A DNA stretch of 64,000 nt from Actinoplanes sp. NBC_00393. Lineage in GTDB: Bacteria > Actinomycetota > Actinomycetes > Mycobacteriales > Micromonosporaceae. The notes beneath the pieces were generated by a model. The model worked only from the letters and a program-made list of their open reading frames with translations. It was not told the DNA's origin and ran no database searches. A program made the position numbers and the translations under genes. Of the stretch, positions 29,161-38,028 are shown in pieces. The stretch spans positions 2,880,501 through 2,944,500 of the forward strand of contig NZ_CP107942.1 in NCBI RefSeq assembly GCF_036053395.1, in the 5' to 3' direction. The stretch's first letter is position 1. Each line of letters begins with the position of its first letter.

Positions 29161-29345
29161 CAGCCCGGCTGGCTCCCAGGCTCGTTCCCGACCCCGGAAA
29201 CCGCCCTGAGCGCCAGCCGGATCTGCCCGGCTGGCGCTGAGTGTCGTTTCCGGCCCGCCGAGACAGCCCTGTGAGCCAGCCGGATCTGCCCGGCTGGCGC
29301 TGAGCGTCGCTTCCGGCTTGGCGAAGCAGCCCTGAGCGCCAGCCG
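29161..29345 (-). repeat. 63-bp repeat family, locus C (reversed, about three copies)
   Basis: Full units at 29204-29266 and 29267-29329 and a partial third from 29330 (CCCTGAG at 29204, CCCTGTG at 29267, CCCTGAG at 29330); a diverged copy precedes them. The reverse complement aligns with the locus B unit across its length. The units contain the inverted pair GCCAGCCGG/CCGGCTGGC. Confidence 0.75.
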
Positions 29346-29349
29346 AGGG

Positions 29350-29751
29350 TTACGGGCGTTGGCGGGCGTCCAAGGTGGCCACCCGCCGGACGCCGGCGGT
29401 GCGGCGGTAGCTCGCGTCGAGCAGTTCCGAGATCTCGTCCCAGTCGGTGTCCGCATCCAGGTCGACGCCGACCCAGCCGGCCACGCCCAGGTAGGCCGGG
29501 ACGTAGCAGCGCTTTTCCTCGAGCAGTGCCGACCGCTCGTCCGGGTCGGGAAGGACGAGCAAAGAGTGTTCGTGCTGCTGGTACACGCCGTCGACCTTCA
29601 CCGAGCCGCCGTAGTAGGCGAACACCTTCGTCGTATAGAAGGCCGGATGGCCGTGCGAGATCTTCTCGGCCGCGTCGGGGAAGCCGAGGGCGATGGCCCG
29701 CACCTTTCTGAGCAGCGGGTCCGCGTCGTCGAACATCAAAGGATGCGCCAC
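29350..29751 (-). CDS. MmcQ/YjbR family protein
   Basis: A 133-residue small alpha/beta protein of the YjbR fold. Recognisable: DPLLRKVRAIALGFPDAAEK at the N terminus, SHGHPAFYTTKVFAYYGG and WVGVDLDADTDWDEISELL. YjbR proteins are related to double-wing DNA-binding folds, but no function is established. Monocistronic; the CCTAGGA element copy 2 lies about 45 bp upstream. Confidence 0.88.
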   Translation of the reverse strand: MAHPLMFDDADPLLRKVRAIALGFPDAAEKISHGHPAFYTTKVFAYYGGSVKVDGVYQQHEHSLLVLPDPDERSALLEEKRCYVPAYLGVAGWVGVDLDADTDWDEISELLDASYRRTAGVRRVATLDARQRP

Positions 29752-29795
29752 GCCTGGTAGCTAACCACGGCCAGGCAATCGCGACAGGCGATTAG

Positions 29796-29835
29796 CCTAT
29801 CTTCCTAGGACGCACTAGAGGCAGTGCAGGCTGAC
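29796..29835. repeat. CCTAGGAT element, copy 2
   Basis: CCTATCTTCCTAGGACG followed by GCAGTGCAGG. It sits between the YjbR start and the LysR 3' end. On the minus strand it could hold the YjbR promoter. Confidence 0.6.
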
Positions 29836-29846
29836 ATAGGACCGCC

Positions 29847-30698
29847 CTACGGGCGGGCTGACGACCCATAAGCCGCACGACTCAACCGGACCAGATCAGC
29901 GAGCCCGGCCGGCGGAGAGTCACGCCACCAGGCCAGCCAGACTTCGATGCGGGGGGCGTGGCGCAGCATCCGGTACGCGACGCCGGGCCGCGGATTCTGA
30001 TTGGCGGTCGCCTCCGACGTGATCCCCACCGCCTGGCCGGCCGCGATCAGCGTCAGCCACTCGTCCACGCCGTGGGTGGCCCGCACCGCGACCGGCCCGG
30101 GCCCGGGGGACCACAGGTCCAGCGTCGTCGTCCCGGTCCGGTCGTCGATCGCCACCGTGTACCGGGCCAGATCCGCGACCGTCACCGTGCGCCGCCGGGC
30201 CAGCGGATTGTCGGTGGCCACGGCCGCGCACCGGCCCTCGGTGCCGATCAGCGCCGTCTCGAACCGCGGATCCTGCAGCGCCCGCCGCACGACGGCGACG
30301 TCGGCGGTGCCTTCGCTGAGCCCGGCGCTGACCGTGTTGGACTGGACGAACACCAGGGGAGCGCCGGTCCACGCCCGCTGCAGTCGCCGGGTGTGTTTGC
30401 CGAGTGCTGCCCATGCGTACCCCACCCGCAGTTCGCGGGATTGTTCCGCGATGCGCTGCAGGTGCGCGAGCTCGTCGAGGATCCGCCGGGCCGCCGCGAG
30501 GACCTGCGTGCCGTGGGCGGTCAGCGCGACGTGCCGGGTGGAGCGTTCCAGGACGCGCACGCCGAGTGCGTGCTCCAGCGCCGCGATCGACCGGGACACT
30601 GCCGCCTGGGAGACGTCCAGTGAGGCGGCCGCGTCGGTGAACGTGCCCGCCTCCACCACCGCGACCAGGGCGCGCAGCTGTCGCAGCTCCACATTCAT
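29847..30698 (-). CDS. LysR-family transcription regulator
   Basis: A 283-residue regulator. The N-terminal winged helix-turn-helix reads LRQLRALVAVVEAGTFTDAA, SQAAVSRSIAALEHALG and VLERSTRHVALT (residues 4-60). A LysR substrate-binding domain follows (about 88-280). It is divergent from an EamA transporter gene 70 bp away and likely controls it, the usual LysR arrangement. The effector is unknown. Confidence 0.92.
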   Translation of the reverse strand: MNVELRQLRALVAVVEAGTFTDAAASLDVSQAAVSRSIAALEHALGVRVLERSTRHVALTAHGTQVLAAARRILDELAHLQRIAEQSRELRVGYAWAALGKHTRRLQRAWTGAPLVFVQSNTVSAGLSEGTADVAVVRRALQDPRFETALIGTEGRCAAVATDNPLARRRTVTVADLARYTVAIDDRTGTTTLDLWSPGPGPVAVRATHGVDEWLTLIAAGQAVGITSEATANQNPRPGVAYRMLRHAPRIEVWLAWWRDSPPAGLADLVRLSRAAYGSSARP

Positions 30699-30767
30699 GC
30701 GCTGAGCGTATTACTGGCGTACTGGCGGTATTTCTCCCGGCCGCCTCCGCGGGCCGAGACTGGCGCC

Positions 30768-31661
30768 GTGAACCACGAACGTCTGCTCAGCGGCCTGGCC
30801 ACGATGGCCGGCAGCGCCGCCAGCAACCAGGTCGGCGCGGCCGTCGGCGCGCACGCGTTCCCGGCGATCGGCCCGGCCGGGGTGGTGGCGGTACGCCAGT
30901 TCGTCGCCGCCGCGGTGCTGCTGCCGGTGGCCCGTCCCGACCTGCGCCGTTTCACCTGGGCGCAGTGGTGGCCGACGCTGCTGCTCGGGCTCGTGTTCGC
31001 CACGATGAACCTGAGCCTGTACACCGCGGTGGACCGGGTCGGCCTCGCCCTCGCGGTCACGCTGGAGTTCCTCGGTCCGCTGGCGGTGGCGCTGGCCGGC
31101 TCGCGTACCAGGAAGGATCTGCTCTGTGCGGTCGGCGCTGGCGCCGGTGTCTATGTGCTGGTGCTGCCGGACGCTTCCAGTGACTGGTTCGGCATCGGTT
31201 GTGGCCTGGTCGCGGCGGCGTGCTGGGCGGCGTACATCCTGCTCAATCGCCTGGTCGGGGCGCGCCTGCCGGGCCTGCAGGCGCCGGCGGCCGCGTCCGC
31301 TGTCGCCGCGCTGCTGTATCTGCCGGTGATGCTGGTCCTGGCCGTGCAGGGCCGGCTGACCGCGGCCGCGTTGCTGCTCGCCGTCGGCGCGGGCGTGCTG
31401 TCGTCGGTCGTGCCTTACGCCGCCGATCTGATCGCGTTGCGGCGGGTGCCGGCCCGCTTCTTCGGGGTGGTGATGAGCATCCATCCGGTTTTCGCCGCGC
31501 TCGCCGGTCTGGTGCTGCTCGGCGAGATGCTGAAGACCCACGAGTGGCTGGGCATGGCGGTGGTGGTTGCGGTCAACATCCTGACTGTCACCGGTAAGGG
31601 ATCACCCGCGCGGGGGACTACCGGCCCGACCAGGCTTGCCGCGCCGGCTGACGCACGATAG
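30768..31661 (+). CDS. EamA/RhaT-family (DMT) transporter
   Basis: A 297-residue permease with about ten hydrophobic helices in two repeats: AVTLEFLGPLAVALAGSRTR in the first half, and SVVPYAADLIALRRVPARFF with SIHPVFAALAGLVLLGE in the second, typical of RhtA-like exporters. It probably exports amino acids or related metabolites. The GTG start at 30768 follows the divergent LysR promoter region. The C-terminal tail is basic and short. Confidence 0.9.
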   Translation: MNHERLLSGLATMAGSAASNQVGAAVGAHAFPAIGPAGVVAVRQFVAAAVLLPVARPDLRRFTWAQWWPTLLLGLVFATMNLSLYTAVDRVGLALAVTLEFLGPLAVALAGSRTRKDLLCAVGAGAGVYVLVLPDASSDWFGIGCGLVAAACWAAYILLNRLVGARLPGLQAPAAASAVAALLYLPVMLVLAVQGRLTAAALLLAVGAGVLSSVVPYAADLIALRRVPARFFGVVMSIHPVFAALAGLVLLGEMLKTHEWLGMAVVVAVNILTVTGKGSPARGTTGPTRLAAPADAR

Positions 31662-31672
31662 ACCGGCGAAGT

Positions 31673-32641
31673 ATGGACGCGATCCTTCCGCGAACCCGCG
31701 CGTTCGAACTCACCGACGCCGACGCGATTCAGCAGACGTTCACCGTCGATTACGGCAATCGGATGTGCCTGCGCACCGAGCACGAGCGGCCGGCGATGCG
31801 GTACCAGCGCACCGAGGCGGGTCCGCTGGCCCTGGACACGCTGGTGCAGACGGCGACGATGGATTTCGCGATCGAGCCGCTCGACGGGCGGCTGGTGGTG
31901 ACCCGCAGTTCGTCGGCCCGGCTGGAACGGACCTGCGCGGACACAGCCGGCCGGTACGAGGCGGGGGATCTGTTCCTGATGGCGTACCCGGACGAGCCGT
32001 ACACGGTGAGTTTCCACCCGGGCGGCGCCCGCAACTGCGTGATCGACCCGGCGCTGCTGCACCGGGTGGCCGCCAACGCGCCCGGCCGTAAGCCGCAGCC
32101 GTTGCGGTTCACCTCGCTGGATCCGCACTCGCCGCAGGCCGCTGCCGACTGGTGGGCCACCTACGCGTACGTCAGTGGCCTGCTGGAGTCCCCGCAGCCG
32201 GTGGCCCCGCTGGTCGTCGCGCACGCCACTCAGCTGCTCGCCGCGGTCACCCTGGCCACGTTCCCGAACACGGCGCTGACCGACCCGACCGCGGGTGACC
32301 GGCACGACGCGTCCCCGGCGACGTTGCGGCGGGCGGTCGCGTTCATCGAGGCGCACGCCGGTGAGGACATCTCGGCGGCGGACGTGGCCGCCGCGGCGAA
32401 CGTGTCGATCCGGGCGGTGCAGCTGGCGTTCCGCCGCTATCACGGGGTCACGCCGATGACGTATCTGCGCCAGGTCCGCCTCGGCCACGTGCACCGGGCG
32501 TTGCTGGCCGCCGACCCGGAGTCCACCACGGTGGCGGCGGTGGCCGCACTGTGGGGCTTCGCGGACCACAGCAGGTTCGCCGCACTGTTCCGCGCCACCT
32601 ACGGGGTCGCGCCCAGCAGCGTCCTGCGTACCAGCGGCTAG
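31673..32641 (+). CDS. AraC-family transcription regulator
   Basis: A 322-residue regulator with an N-terminal AraC-binding-like domain (about 1-205) and a C-terminal AraC HTH pair: ISAADVAAAANVSIRAVQLA, FRRYHGVTPMTYLRQVRL and VAAVAALWGFADHSRFAALF. It lies 11 bp after the EamA gene and may be co-transcribed. It overlaps by 4 bp the convergent gene that follows. Target genes are not evident. Confidence 0.92.
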   Translation: MDAILPRTRAFELTDADAIQQTFTVDYGNRMCLRTEHERPAMRYQRTEAGPLALDTLVQTATMDFAIEPLDGRLVVTRSSSARLERTCADTAGRYEAGDLFLMAYPDEPYTVSFHPGGARNCVIDPALLHRVAANAPGRKPQPLRFTSLDPHSPQAAADWWATYAYVSGLLESPQPVAPLVVAHATQLLAAVTLATFPNTALTDPTAGDRHDASPATLRRAVAFIEAHAGEDISAADVAAAANVSIRAVQLAFRRYHGVTPMTYLRQVRLGHVHRALLAADPESTTVAAVAALWGFADHSRFAALFRATYGVAPSSVLRTSG

Positions 32642-33345
32642 GGCGCCAGCAGGGCGGTGACCAGTCGCCGGGAGGCTTCCGGCAGGGCGAAGACGCTGTC
32701 CGGGTTGCGCGGGGCGTAGTCGCAGTCGGGTGCGCCGTCCTGCCAGCGCAGGTGCCCCCAGAAGTCCACCTCGTCGGAGACCGCGGCCGCGGCCACCTTC
32801 TCGACGTCGCCGGTGGCGCCGAGCGTGCGCATCGCCTCGGCGAACAGCGCCACCGCCTGCGGGGTGTCGGCGGCCTCGTCACCGAACGCGGGGGCGAGCA
32901 GCAGCAGGGTCTCGGCGCGCCGGACCGGGTCGGCCTGGCGCGCGGCGATGCCCTGCAGCTCCGGCCAGGACAGTCCGGGGCCGGTCTGGTGGCCGTCGAG
33001 GGCGGCGATCTCGATGGCGTCGCGGCCGCCGCCCGGCAGGACCAGGAAGTCCACACCGGCGTCGTAGTCGAGGTTGCGGAACACGACCGCGAGTTGCGCG
33101 CCGTCGCGCAGGTCCACCGTCAGCACCGGCCACCGGTGCGGGCCGAGGTAGTCGCCCAGGTCGTCGCCGGTGTCGCCCCAGACCTCGGTGAGCAGGTCGT
33201 CCTCGTCGGGGAGCAGCAGCTGGCGCCAGTACTCGGCCCAGAACCCGGGCTTGCGCACGACCGGCCGGCCGTCGACGGTCAGCGCTGCGACGTCGACGTC
33301 GTCGCCGAACCGGGCCTGGTAACCGGGGATGATCACGGGGGGCAC
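32638..33345 (-). CDS. hypothetical acidic protein
   Basis: A 235-residue soluble protein, acidic, rich in Asp, Leu and Ala. No signal peptide or membrane helix. The N-terminal text VIIPGYQARFGDDVDVAALT and HRWPVLTVDLRDGAQLAVVF does not identify a family. It is followed upstream by a nucleotidyltransferase-like gene ending one base before its start, so they form a two-gene operon. Confidence 0.7.
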   Translation of the reverse strand: MPPVIIPGYQARFGDDVDVAALTVDGRPVVRKPGFWAEYWRQLLLPDEDDLLTEVWGDTGDDLGDYLGPHRWPVLTVDLRDGAQLAVVFRNLDYDAGVDFLVLPGGGRDAIEIAALDGHQTGPGLSWPELQGIAARQADPVRRAETLLLLAPAFGDEAADTPQAVALFAEAMRTLGATGDVEKVAAAAVSDEVDFWGHLRWQDGAPDCDYAPRNPDSVFALPEASRRLVTALLAP

Positions 33346-33346
33346 C

Positions 33347-34384
33347 CTAGTCGCTGAGCAGCGCGCGGCACACCACGGGCCGTTCCAGGACGTCGGTGTT
33401 GTCGCTGATCTGGTCGATCGAGCCGGTCAGTGGGCGGGCGGCGAGCTGCGGGTCGGTGACGGCGGCGTGCAGGGACTCGGCGAAGCGTCCGGCGCCGATC
33501 ACCGCGTACCCCCGGTCGAAGAAGGCGCGGCGCTCAGCCGGCACCGGCGTGCTCAGCGCAAGGGTGTTCTGCCTGGTCCCGGCCTCTTCGTAGGCGGCGC
33601 ACAGCGCCGCTCCCCGCTCGGCAGGCGTGCCCGCCCGCACGGCCCGGGTGAGCAGGACGGCCGCCGGGTCGGTGCGGATCGCGGTCCCGAGCCATTTCTG
33701 GTACGGCGGCCAGCGTCGCTGCTGCAGCAGAAGCAACCGGGCCAGGTCGCGGCACAGCCGGGCGGTGACGATGCGCGAGCCGAGGTCGTCGCCGAGTTCC
33801 GCGGTACGCCCGACGAACGCTTCCTCCTGCCCGATCCGTGTCCACTGGCAGGCCAGCACGTACCGCCACAGATCGTCCGGATACCAGGCGAGCCGTGCCC
33901 GGACCTGCTCGAGCGCGCCGTCCGGGTCGTGGAAGACGGCGCCCCCGGTCACCTCGGCGAACCGCTGCCACGGGGTGGCCAGCCAGTCCAGGACTTCGAT
34001 GGGCGCGGCCGGGTCGAAGCCGAGCCGCCCGTGCAGCCAGCCCGGCAGGTCGCTGATCTGCACGTAGTGGTCGACCGGCCCGTCGTTGTCGGCCATCGAC
34101 CGGACCCGCGCGCCCGGCGGCTCGAAGTGCGTGGACCAGCCCCGGAAGTGTTTCGGCAGGTTCTGGCTGAGCTGCCCGGACAGGTCGCCCGGGTCGTCGA
34201 GGAACAGGTCGACCCGCGGGCCCCAGTCGTGGTCGGTGGAGCGGGCGGTGTCGAAGCCGAGGACGTCGCTGCCGGGGCCGATGCGGGCGGCGATGTGCGG
34301 CCGGTCGCCGAGCAGCGGCCGGACCGCCTCGGTGTAGAAGAGGCGGGCGAGTTCGAGGCCTGGCATATGGTCCGGAGGTGACAT
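33347..34384 (-). CDS. DUF4037/nucleotidyltransferase-like protein
   Basis: A protein of about 345 residues (ATG 34384, or 339 residues from ATG 34366). The N-terminal core [20 protein letters not shown] and PRVDLFLDD fits the G-S...D-x-D pattern of nucleotidyltransferases; the C-terminal region fits DUF4037. Substrate unknown. The start of the divergent phosphotransferase gene overlaps it by 7 bp if ATG 34384 is used, which favours ATG 34366. Confidence 0.8.
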   Translation of the reverse strand: MSPPDHMPGLELARLFYTEAVRPLLGDRPHIAARIGPGSDVLGFDTARSTDHDWGPRVDLFLDDPGDLSGQLSQNLPKHFRGWSTHFEPPGARVRSMADNDGPVDHYVQISDLPGWLHGRLGFDPAAPIEVLDWLATPWQRFAEVTGGAVFHDPDGALEQVRARLAWYPDDLWRYVLACQWTRIGQEEAFVGRTAELGDDLGSRIVTARLCRDLARLLLLQQRRWPPYQKWLGTAIRTDPAAVLLTRAVRAGTPAERGAALCAAYEEAGTRQNTLALSTPVPAERRAFFDRGYAVIGAGRFAESLHAAVTDPQLAARPLTGSIDQISDNTDVLERPVVCRALLSD

Positions 34385-35412
34385 TGCCGAAGGATCTTAT
34401 CCGTCCGGGGTGGACCGCCGAGGAACTGCTGCACAGCACGGCGAACGAGATCACCGGCGGGGTGTGGCGGGTGCGGCGCCCGGACGGCACGGCGATCTTG
34501 AAGATCGCGACGCCGCGGCGGGCTGGTGCGGCGGCGCATCTGGCGGCCAGCGACGAGCCGGGGCACTTCAACTACTGGCGGCGGGAGCCGTTGGCGTACG
34601 CGTCCGGCTTCGCGGCCTCGGCTTTTGCCGAAGGTGGGCTGACGGGGCCGGAATGCTACGCGAGTGAGGACCGGCCGGACGGGTCGGTCGCGCTGTGGCT
34701 GGAGGATGTGGCGGGGACGGCGGGCATGTCGTTCGGGGCGGCGGAGTTGGGCGATGTCGCGTACCGGATCGGCGTCGCCCAGGCCGCCTGGCTCGAAAGG
34801 CCGCCGCGACATGCCTGGCTGGCCCGGGATTTCCTGCGGGACTACACCCTGGCGCAGCCGGTGCCCGCCGAGCTGGACTGGGATCATCCGGCCGCGGTGG
34901 CGGCCTGGCCGCCGGCGCTGCGTGCCGGCCTGCAGCGGTTGTGGGCGCGGCGGCATGCGCTGCTGGCGGCCGCGGATGCGCTGCCGCGCACCCTGTGCCA
35001 TCACGATCTGTGGCCGATGAATCTGATCGGTTCCGGTCGTGGGCCGGTGCTGCTGGACTGGGCGTACGCGGGACCCGGCGCGATCGGCGAGGATGTGGCG
35101 AATCTGGCGCTGGACACGTTCTGGGACGGCCTGGCGGATGTGGCCCTGCTGCCGTCGGTCTTGGAGGCCGTGACCAGCGCTTATGTGCGGGGGATGCGCG
35201 GGGCGGTGGGGGAGGACCTGGTGCGGCGGGCGGTGCGGGTGACCGGCGCCGCCAAGTACTTCTGGCTGGCGCCGCGGATGCTGGCCACGGCGTGGGCGCG
35301 GCCGCGGGGCGCCGGCTACGACACGCGGGACTGGGTGGAGATGTTCGCCGGCCGCGCCCCGATGTTCGAGGTGATCGTGGAGTGGGCCTCCGCCGCGGAC
35401 AACACGCCCTGA
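34378..35412 (+). CDS. aminoglycoside phosphotransferase-family kinase-like protein
   Basis: A 344-residue APH-fold protein. The catalytic loop [18 protein letters not shown] has the catalytic Asp and the following Asn, and the metal-binding Asp is in [20 protein letters not shown]. The substrate is likely a small metabolite, not necessarily an antibiotic. GGAGG (34373-34377) directly abuts the GTG at 34378, so the true start could be the TTG at 34384. It is divergent from the nucleotidyltransferase-like gene. Confidence 0.88.
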   Translation: MTLPKDLIRPGWTAEELLHSTANEITGGVWRVRRPDGTAILKIATPRRAGAAAHLAASDEPGHFNYWRREPLAYASGFAASAFAEGGLTGPECYASEDRPDGSVALWLEDVAGTAGMSFGAAELGDVAYRIGVAQAAWLERPPRHAWLARDFLRDYTLAQPVPAELDWDHPAAVAAWPPALRAGLQRLWARRHALLAAADALPRTLCHHDLWPMNLIGSGRGPVLLDWAYAGPGAIGEDVANLALDTFWDGLADVALLPSVLEAVTSAYVRGMRGAVGEDLVRRAVRVTGAAKYFWLAPRMLATAWARPRGAGYDTRDWVEMFAGRAPMFEVIVEWASAADNTP

Positions 35413-35785
35413 TCCCGCTGATTGTCGGTACCACCAACAGCCCGCTCATGCTCGCCGCGCGCTCGTCTCCAGGCCTTGCCGCTGCACCCGCAGCGTCCCG
35501 CCAGGCCGTATCAACGGCACCGCCTTCACCGACCCGCTGCTGCTGGTCATCCAGCGGCGCCGCCCTGGACGGCATGCGGTCCCGGGCCCGGCGCGCCGAA
35601 CATCGTGGTCGTCCTGCCGGACACGTGCTGGTCAGGGTTGGGATTGCGGTGGCGAGTGCCACGTGTGCGCCGGCTGGTCGAAACCCTCCTGAGCAGCCGT
35701 AATGCCCCGGTCGGCGAGACATCACGGCTGATGATCCTGCCGTGCAGCTACCGGCCACGGACGACGACGCCCGTGGCGCACCTCC
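35413..35785. other. gap without a recognised gene
   Basis: About 370 bp. A short stretch near 35600-35780 on the + strand reads as plausible protein (VVVLPDTCWSGLGLRWRVPR) but has no good start or family, so it may be a remnant. Confidence 0.4.
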
Positions 35786-36286
35786 CTATTCGAATCCGAT
35801 GGCGGTGTCGACGCCGAGAGCCTCGCAACCCGTGTCGATCGCCGTGCGGGCCTTGGTCGCCTTGGGATCGTTGTCGAACTCGGCGATCGGGTCCGCCGGC
35901 TCCTTGGCGGCCTTGGTGGCCGAGGCGGCGACGGCTTTGACCGCCTTCGCGGTCGCGGTGTCGCTGCTGCCGGCGGCCTCGGTCAGGGAGGCTGCGAGTT
36001 CTTTCAGCACCTTCTTGCTGCCGGCAAGCGGGAAGTCCGCACCGCCGTTGGTGGCTTTCTCCGCCAGAGCCACCAACCCTTGGCCGTAGGCCAGGCTCAC
36101 CTTCTCGGCGGCCACGCAGATCTCCTGGTCGGAGGGGCCGGCGACCGCTGCGGCTGGCTCCGCGGTAGCCGCAGCGGTGGTGACGGCCGGAGCCGCCGAG
36201 GAAGCCTTCTCCTCCGCGCCGCAGGCGGCGAGACCCGAAATCGAAACGCCGATCAGTACGGCGGAAGCAGCTCTCAGAAGATTCAC
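35786..36286 (-). CDS. hypothetical lipoprotein
   Basis: A 166-residue exported lipoprotein. Signal peptide MNLLRAASAVLIGVSISGLA with lipobox LAAC at about 19-22. An Ala/Thr-rich linker precedes a helical domain with two Cys (EICVAAEK and DTGCEALG). No enzyme motif. It is probably attached to the outer face of the membrane. Function unknown. Confidence 0.85.
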   Translation of the reverse strand: MNLLRAASAVLIGVSISGLAACGAEEKASSAAPAVTTAAATAEPAAAVAGPSDQEICVAAEKVSLAYGQGLVALAEKATNGGADFPLAGSKKVLKELAASLTEAAGSSDTATAKAVKAVAASATKAAKEPADPIAEFDNDPKATKARTAIDTGCEALGVDTAIGFE

Positions 36287-36427
36287 AGGCCGAGACGCTA
36301 AGTGATCATGGGATCGATGATCAACTCACCGTGTTGTGTGAAAGATCTTGTTGACACGCCGCCCGAACAAGAGCGCTCCCATCACCCACCGCCACGCGTC
36401 CGGTCTCCGACAGCACAGTCTTCACCC

Positions 36428-36604
36428 AGCTTGTCGCTCGCCGACCCAGACTCCAGCGGTCTGTGCTCCGACAGCGCAGTTTCAGCAGCTTGTCCCTCGC
36501 TGGCCGGACTCTAATGGTCCGGACTTCGCCAGCGCCGCCTTCAGCAGCTTGTCTCCCGCCGGACCGGACGGTCTGACTCCAGCGGCCTGCCGCTGATCTC
36601 GGCC
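36428..36604 (+). repeat. degenerate 59-bp tandem repeat, three units
   Basis: AGCTTGTC recurs at 36428, 36487 and 36546, exactly 59 bp apart, within longer similar text (TTCAGCAGCTTGTC, then Cys/Pro-like GC-rich text and GGACT). The units are diverged. No gene covers them. Confidence 0.6.
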
Positions 36605-36810
36605 TGCCGCGAGACCTGGGCTGCGCGCCGGCCAGCAGGCCGACTTGGGTCCGCGTGTCGGCCGGCTGCCGCGGACCGGTTGCCGTCGCACTCGCTGCGC
36701 CACCCGTTCGCCTCGACGACTTGGGCCAGCACCCTTCATCACAGCTCGCAGCTTGCCGCATTCATCATCTGACCTGGCATTCTCACGTCCGACCTGACGT
36801 TGGCCGGTAG

Positions 36811-36856
36811 CCTACCATCCTAGGATGGCTTACAGGGTGTGCGGCAAGCCGCACAC
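36811..36856 (+). repeat. CCTAGGAT element, copy 3, with 20-bp palindrome
   Basis: CCTACCATCCTAGGATG (36811-36827) is followed by GTGTGCGGC (36837) - AA - GCCGCACAC (36848-36856), a perfect inverted repeat starting about 11 bp after TAGGAT. If TAGGAT is a -10 box, the transcript would begin close to this palindrome. Confidence 0.65.
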
Positions 36857-37969
36857 AGATCAAAACCAAAAGGACGGCTTCGCCGACCACCGAAAGAACC
36901 GGATTCGGCGTGAGGTCGCAGGTCTTCTTGCCTTGGCTGGGTAGCTGTGTTCGGTACGGATGCGGCCCGCAAGCCTCCGCGGCTGGGACCGCAATCCGTG
37001 ACTGAGCGGTTCGCTTCGCCCGAGCCGGCTCCGTTCCAAGAAGCAGTGGGGAGTGGACGTTGTCGGCAACGTCTGGGCCGGCCTTATCCGAGGACGTTGT
37101 TCCACCGAGGAGCTTCGAGCGGCGTTCGCGACTCCGGTCCGTCGTCGACCGTGGTCCTGGGACAGCAACGCGGTGCCCTCAGCCGCCGAGACCTCGCTGG
37201 AGCAGTTTGCGGGCACACTCAGCGCCCACGGACGACGGCCCCATGCGGGTCGGCCGTCGCTGAGACGGCTTATCCCTGCCAGGTAGGCGTGTGGGCGACG
37301 GCTCGGTTCGCGCGGCCGTCGCTCAGTCGGCTACGGCGCGGCTGGAGGTCGGGGTCGACGGTTGCGAGGCAGCCGGGGACCCGGATACCGGGTGGGCGGT
37401 GCCGAGCGACGAGATACGGCGGCGGCGCTACGGTCCGGCCGCCGTTTTGCATGAGCGGTCAGAGACGGGTATCCACGGGACGGCCGGTTCGGGGTAGGGT
37501 TTCGGACGTGACTGCCGGGTCGGCCTTTGGCCATTACCGAGTGGGGCACCCGGCCGGCGCGTGATCGCCCGGCGGCCGCCCCGGTCGCCTGCTGCCCGCG
37601 CCCCGCCTGCCCTGACTGAGCTTCTTCTCCGCAACGCGGAACCCTTGCGCCCCCGCCTATACCGGCACCGGACAGTCGTGACCCTTCGGCAGGGACCGGG
37701 TTGCGCCGTGTGAGACCTATTCCACGCTGAGGCCGGTGGCACCACGCCTGCCCGCCCGGGTTGTTGCTGTTCACCTGGTCGAGCCGTGCGCGCAGGTACC
37801 CGAGGCACACGAGGCGCTGGTGTACTGCGCCGGCCCTCAGGCAGGAGCCAATATCGCACCCGCGCTGCTGCGGCCTGCGCGTTGACGCCATGGCGTCGGG
37901 CCCGCTGGACGAACGTCCGTCGGTGCCGCCACATTGCCTGCCGCGTCAGCGTGACTGCGGCCGGCTTTC
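36857..37969. other. 1.1-kb stretch without a recognised gene
   Basis: Frames here have poor coding character on both strands. Short similar stretches GGCCGTCGCTGAGACGGCT (about 37252) and GGCCGTCGCTCAGTCGGCT (about 37314) suggest duplication and decay. A 49-codon frame from GTG 37736 to 37885 (e.g. HLVEPCAQVPEAHEALVYCA) looks protein-like but is unidentified. A transcript from the element at 36811 is possible. Confidence 0.4.
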
Positions 37970-38015
37970 GAGTGCCTACAAGAGAAATCAATGAGTGCCT
38001 ACAAAAGAAGTCAAT
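37970..38015 (+). repeat. 23-bp direct repeat before the nitroreductase-hemerythrin gene
   Basis: GAGTGCCTACAARAGAARTC units at 37970-37992 and 37993-38015 are adjacent and differ at two bases. They end 13 bp before the start codon, so they lie in the leader or promoter. Confidence 0.8.
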
Positions 38016-38028
38016 GAGAAAGGTGAGA

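Noticed and set aside
29161..29345. CRISPR-like array
   Set aside because: The 63-bp units are tandem and imperfect, without spacers or cas genes.
36370..36383. Second CebR-type operator (AGCGCTCCCA half)
   Set aside because: Only the right half matches; the left TGGG is absent.
36857..37969. RNase P RNA, 6S RNA or tmRNA
   Set aside because: No conserved core of these RNAs was found in either strand by reading.
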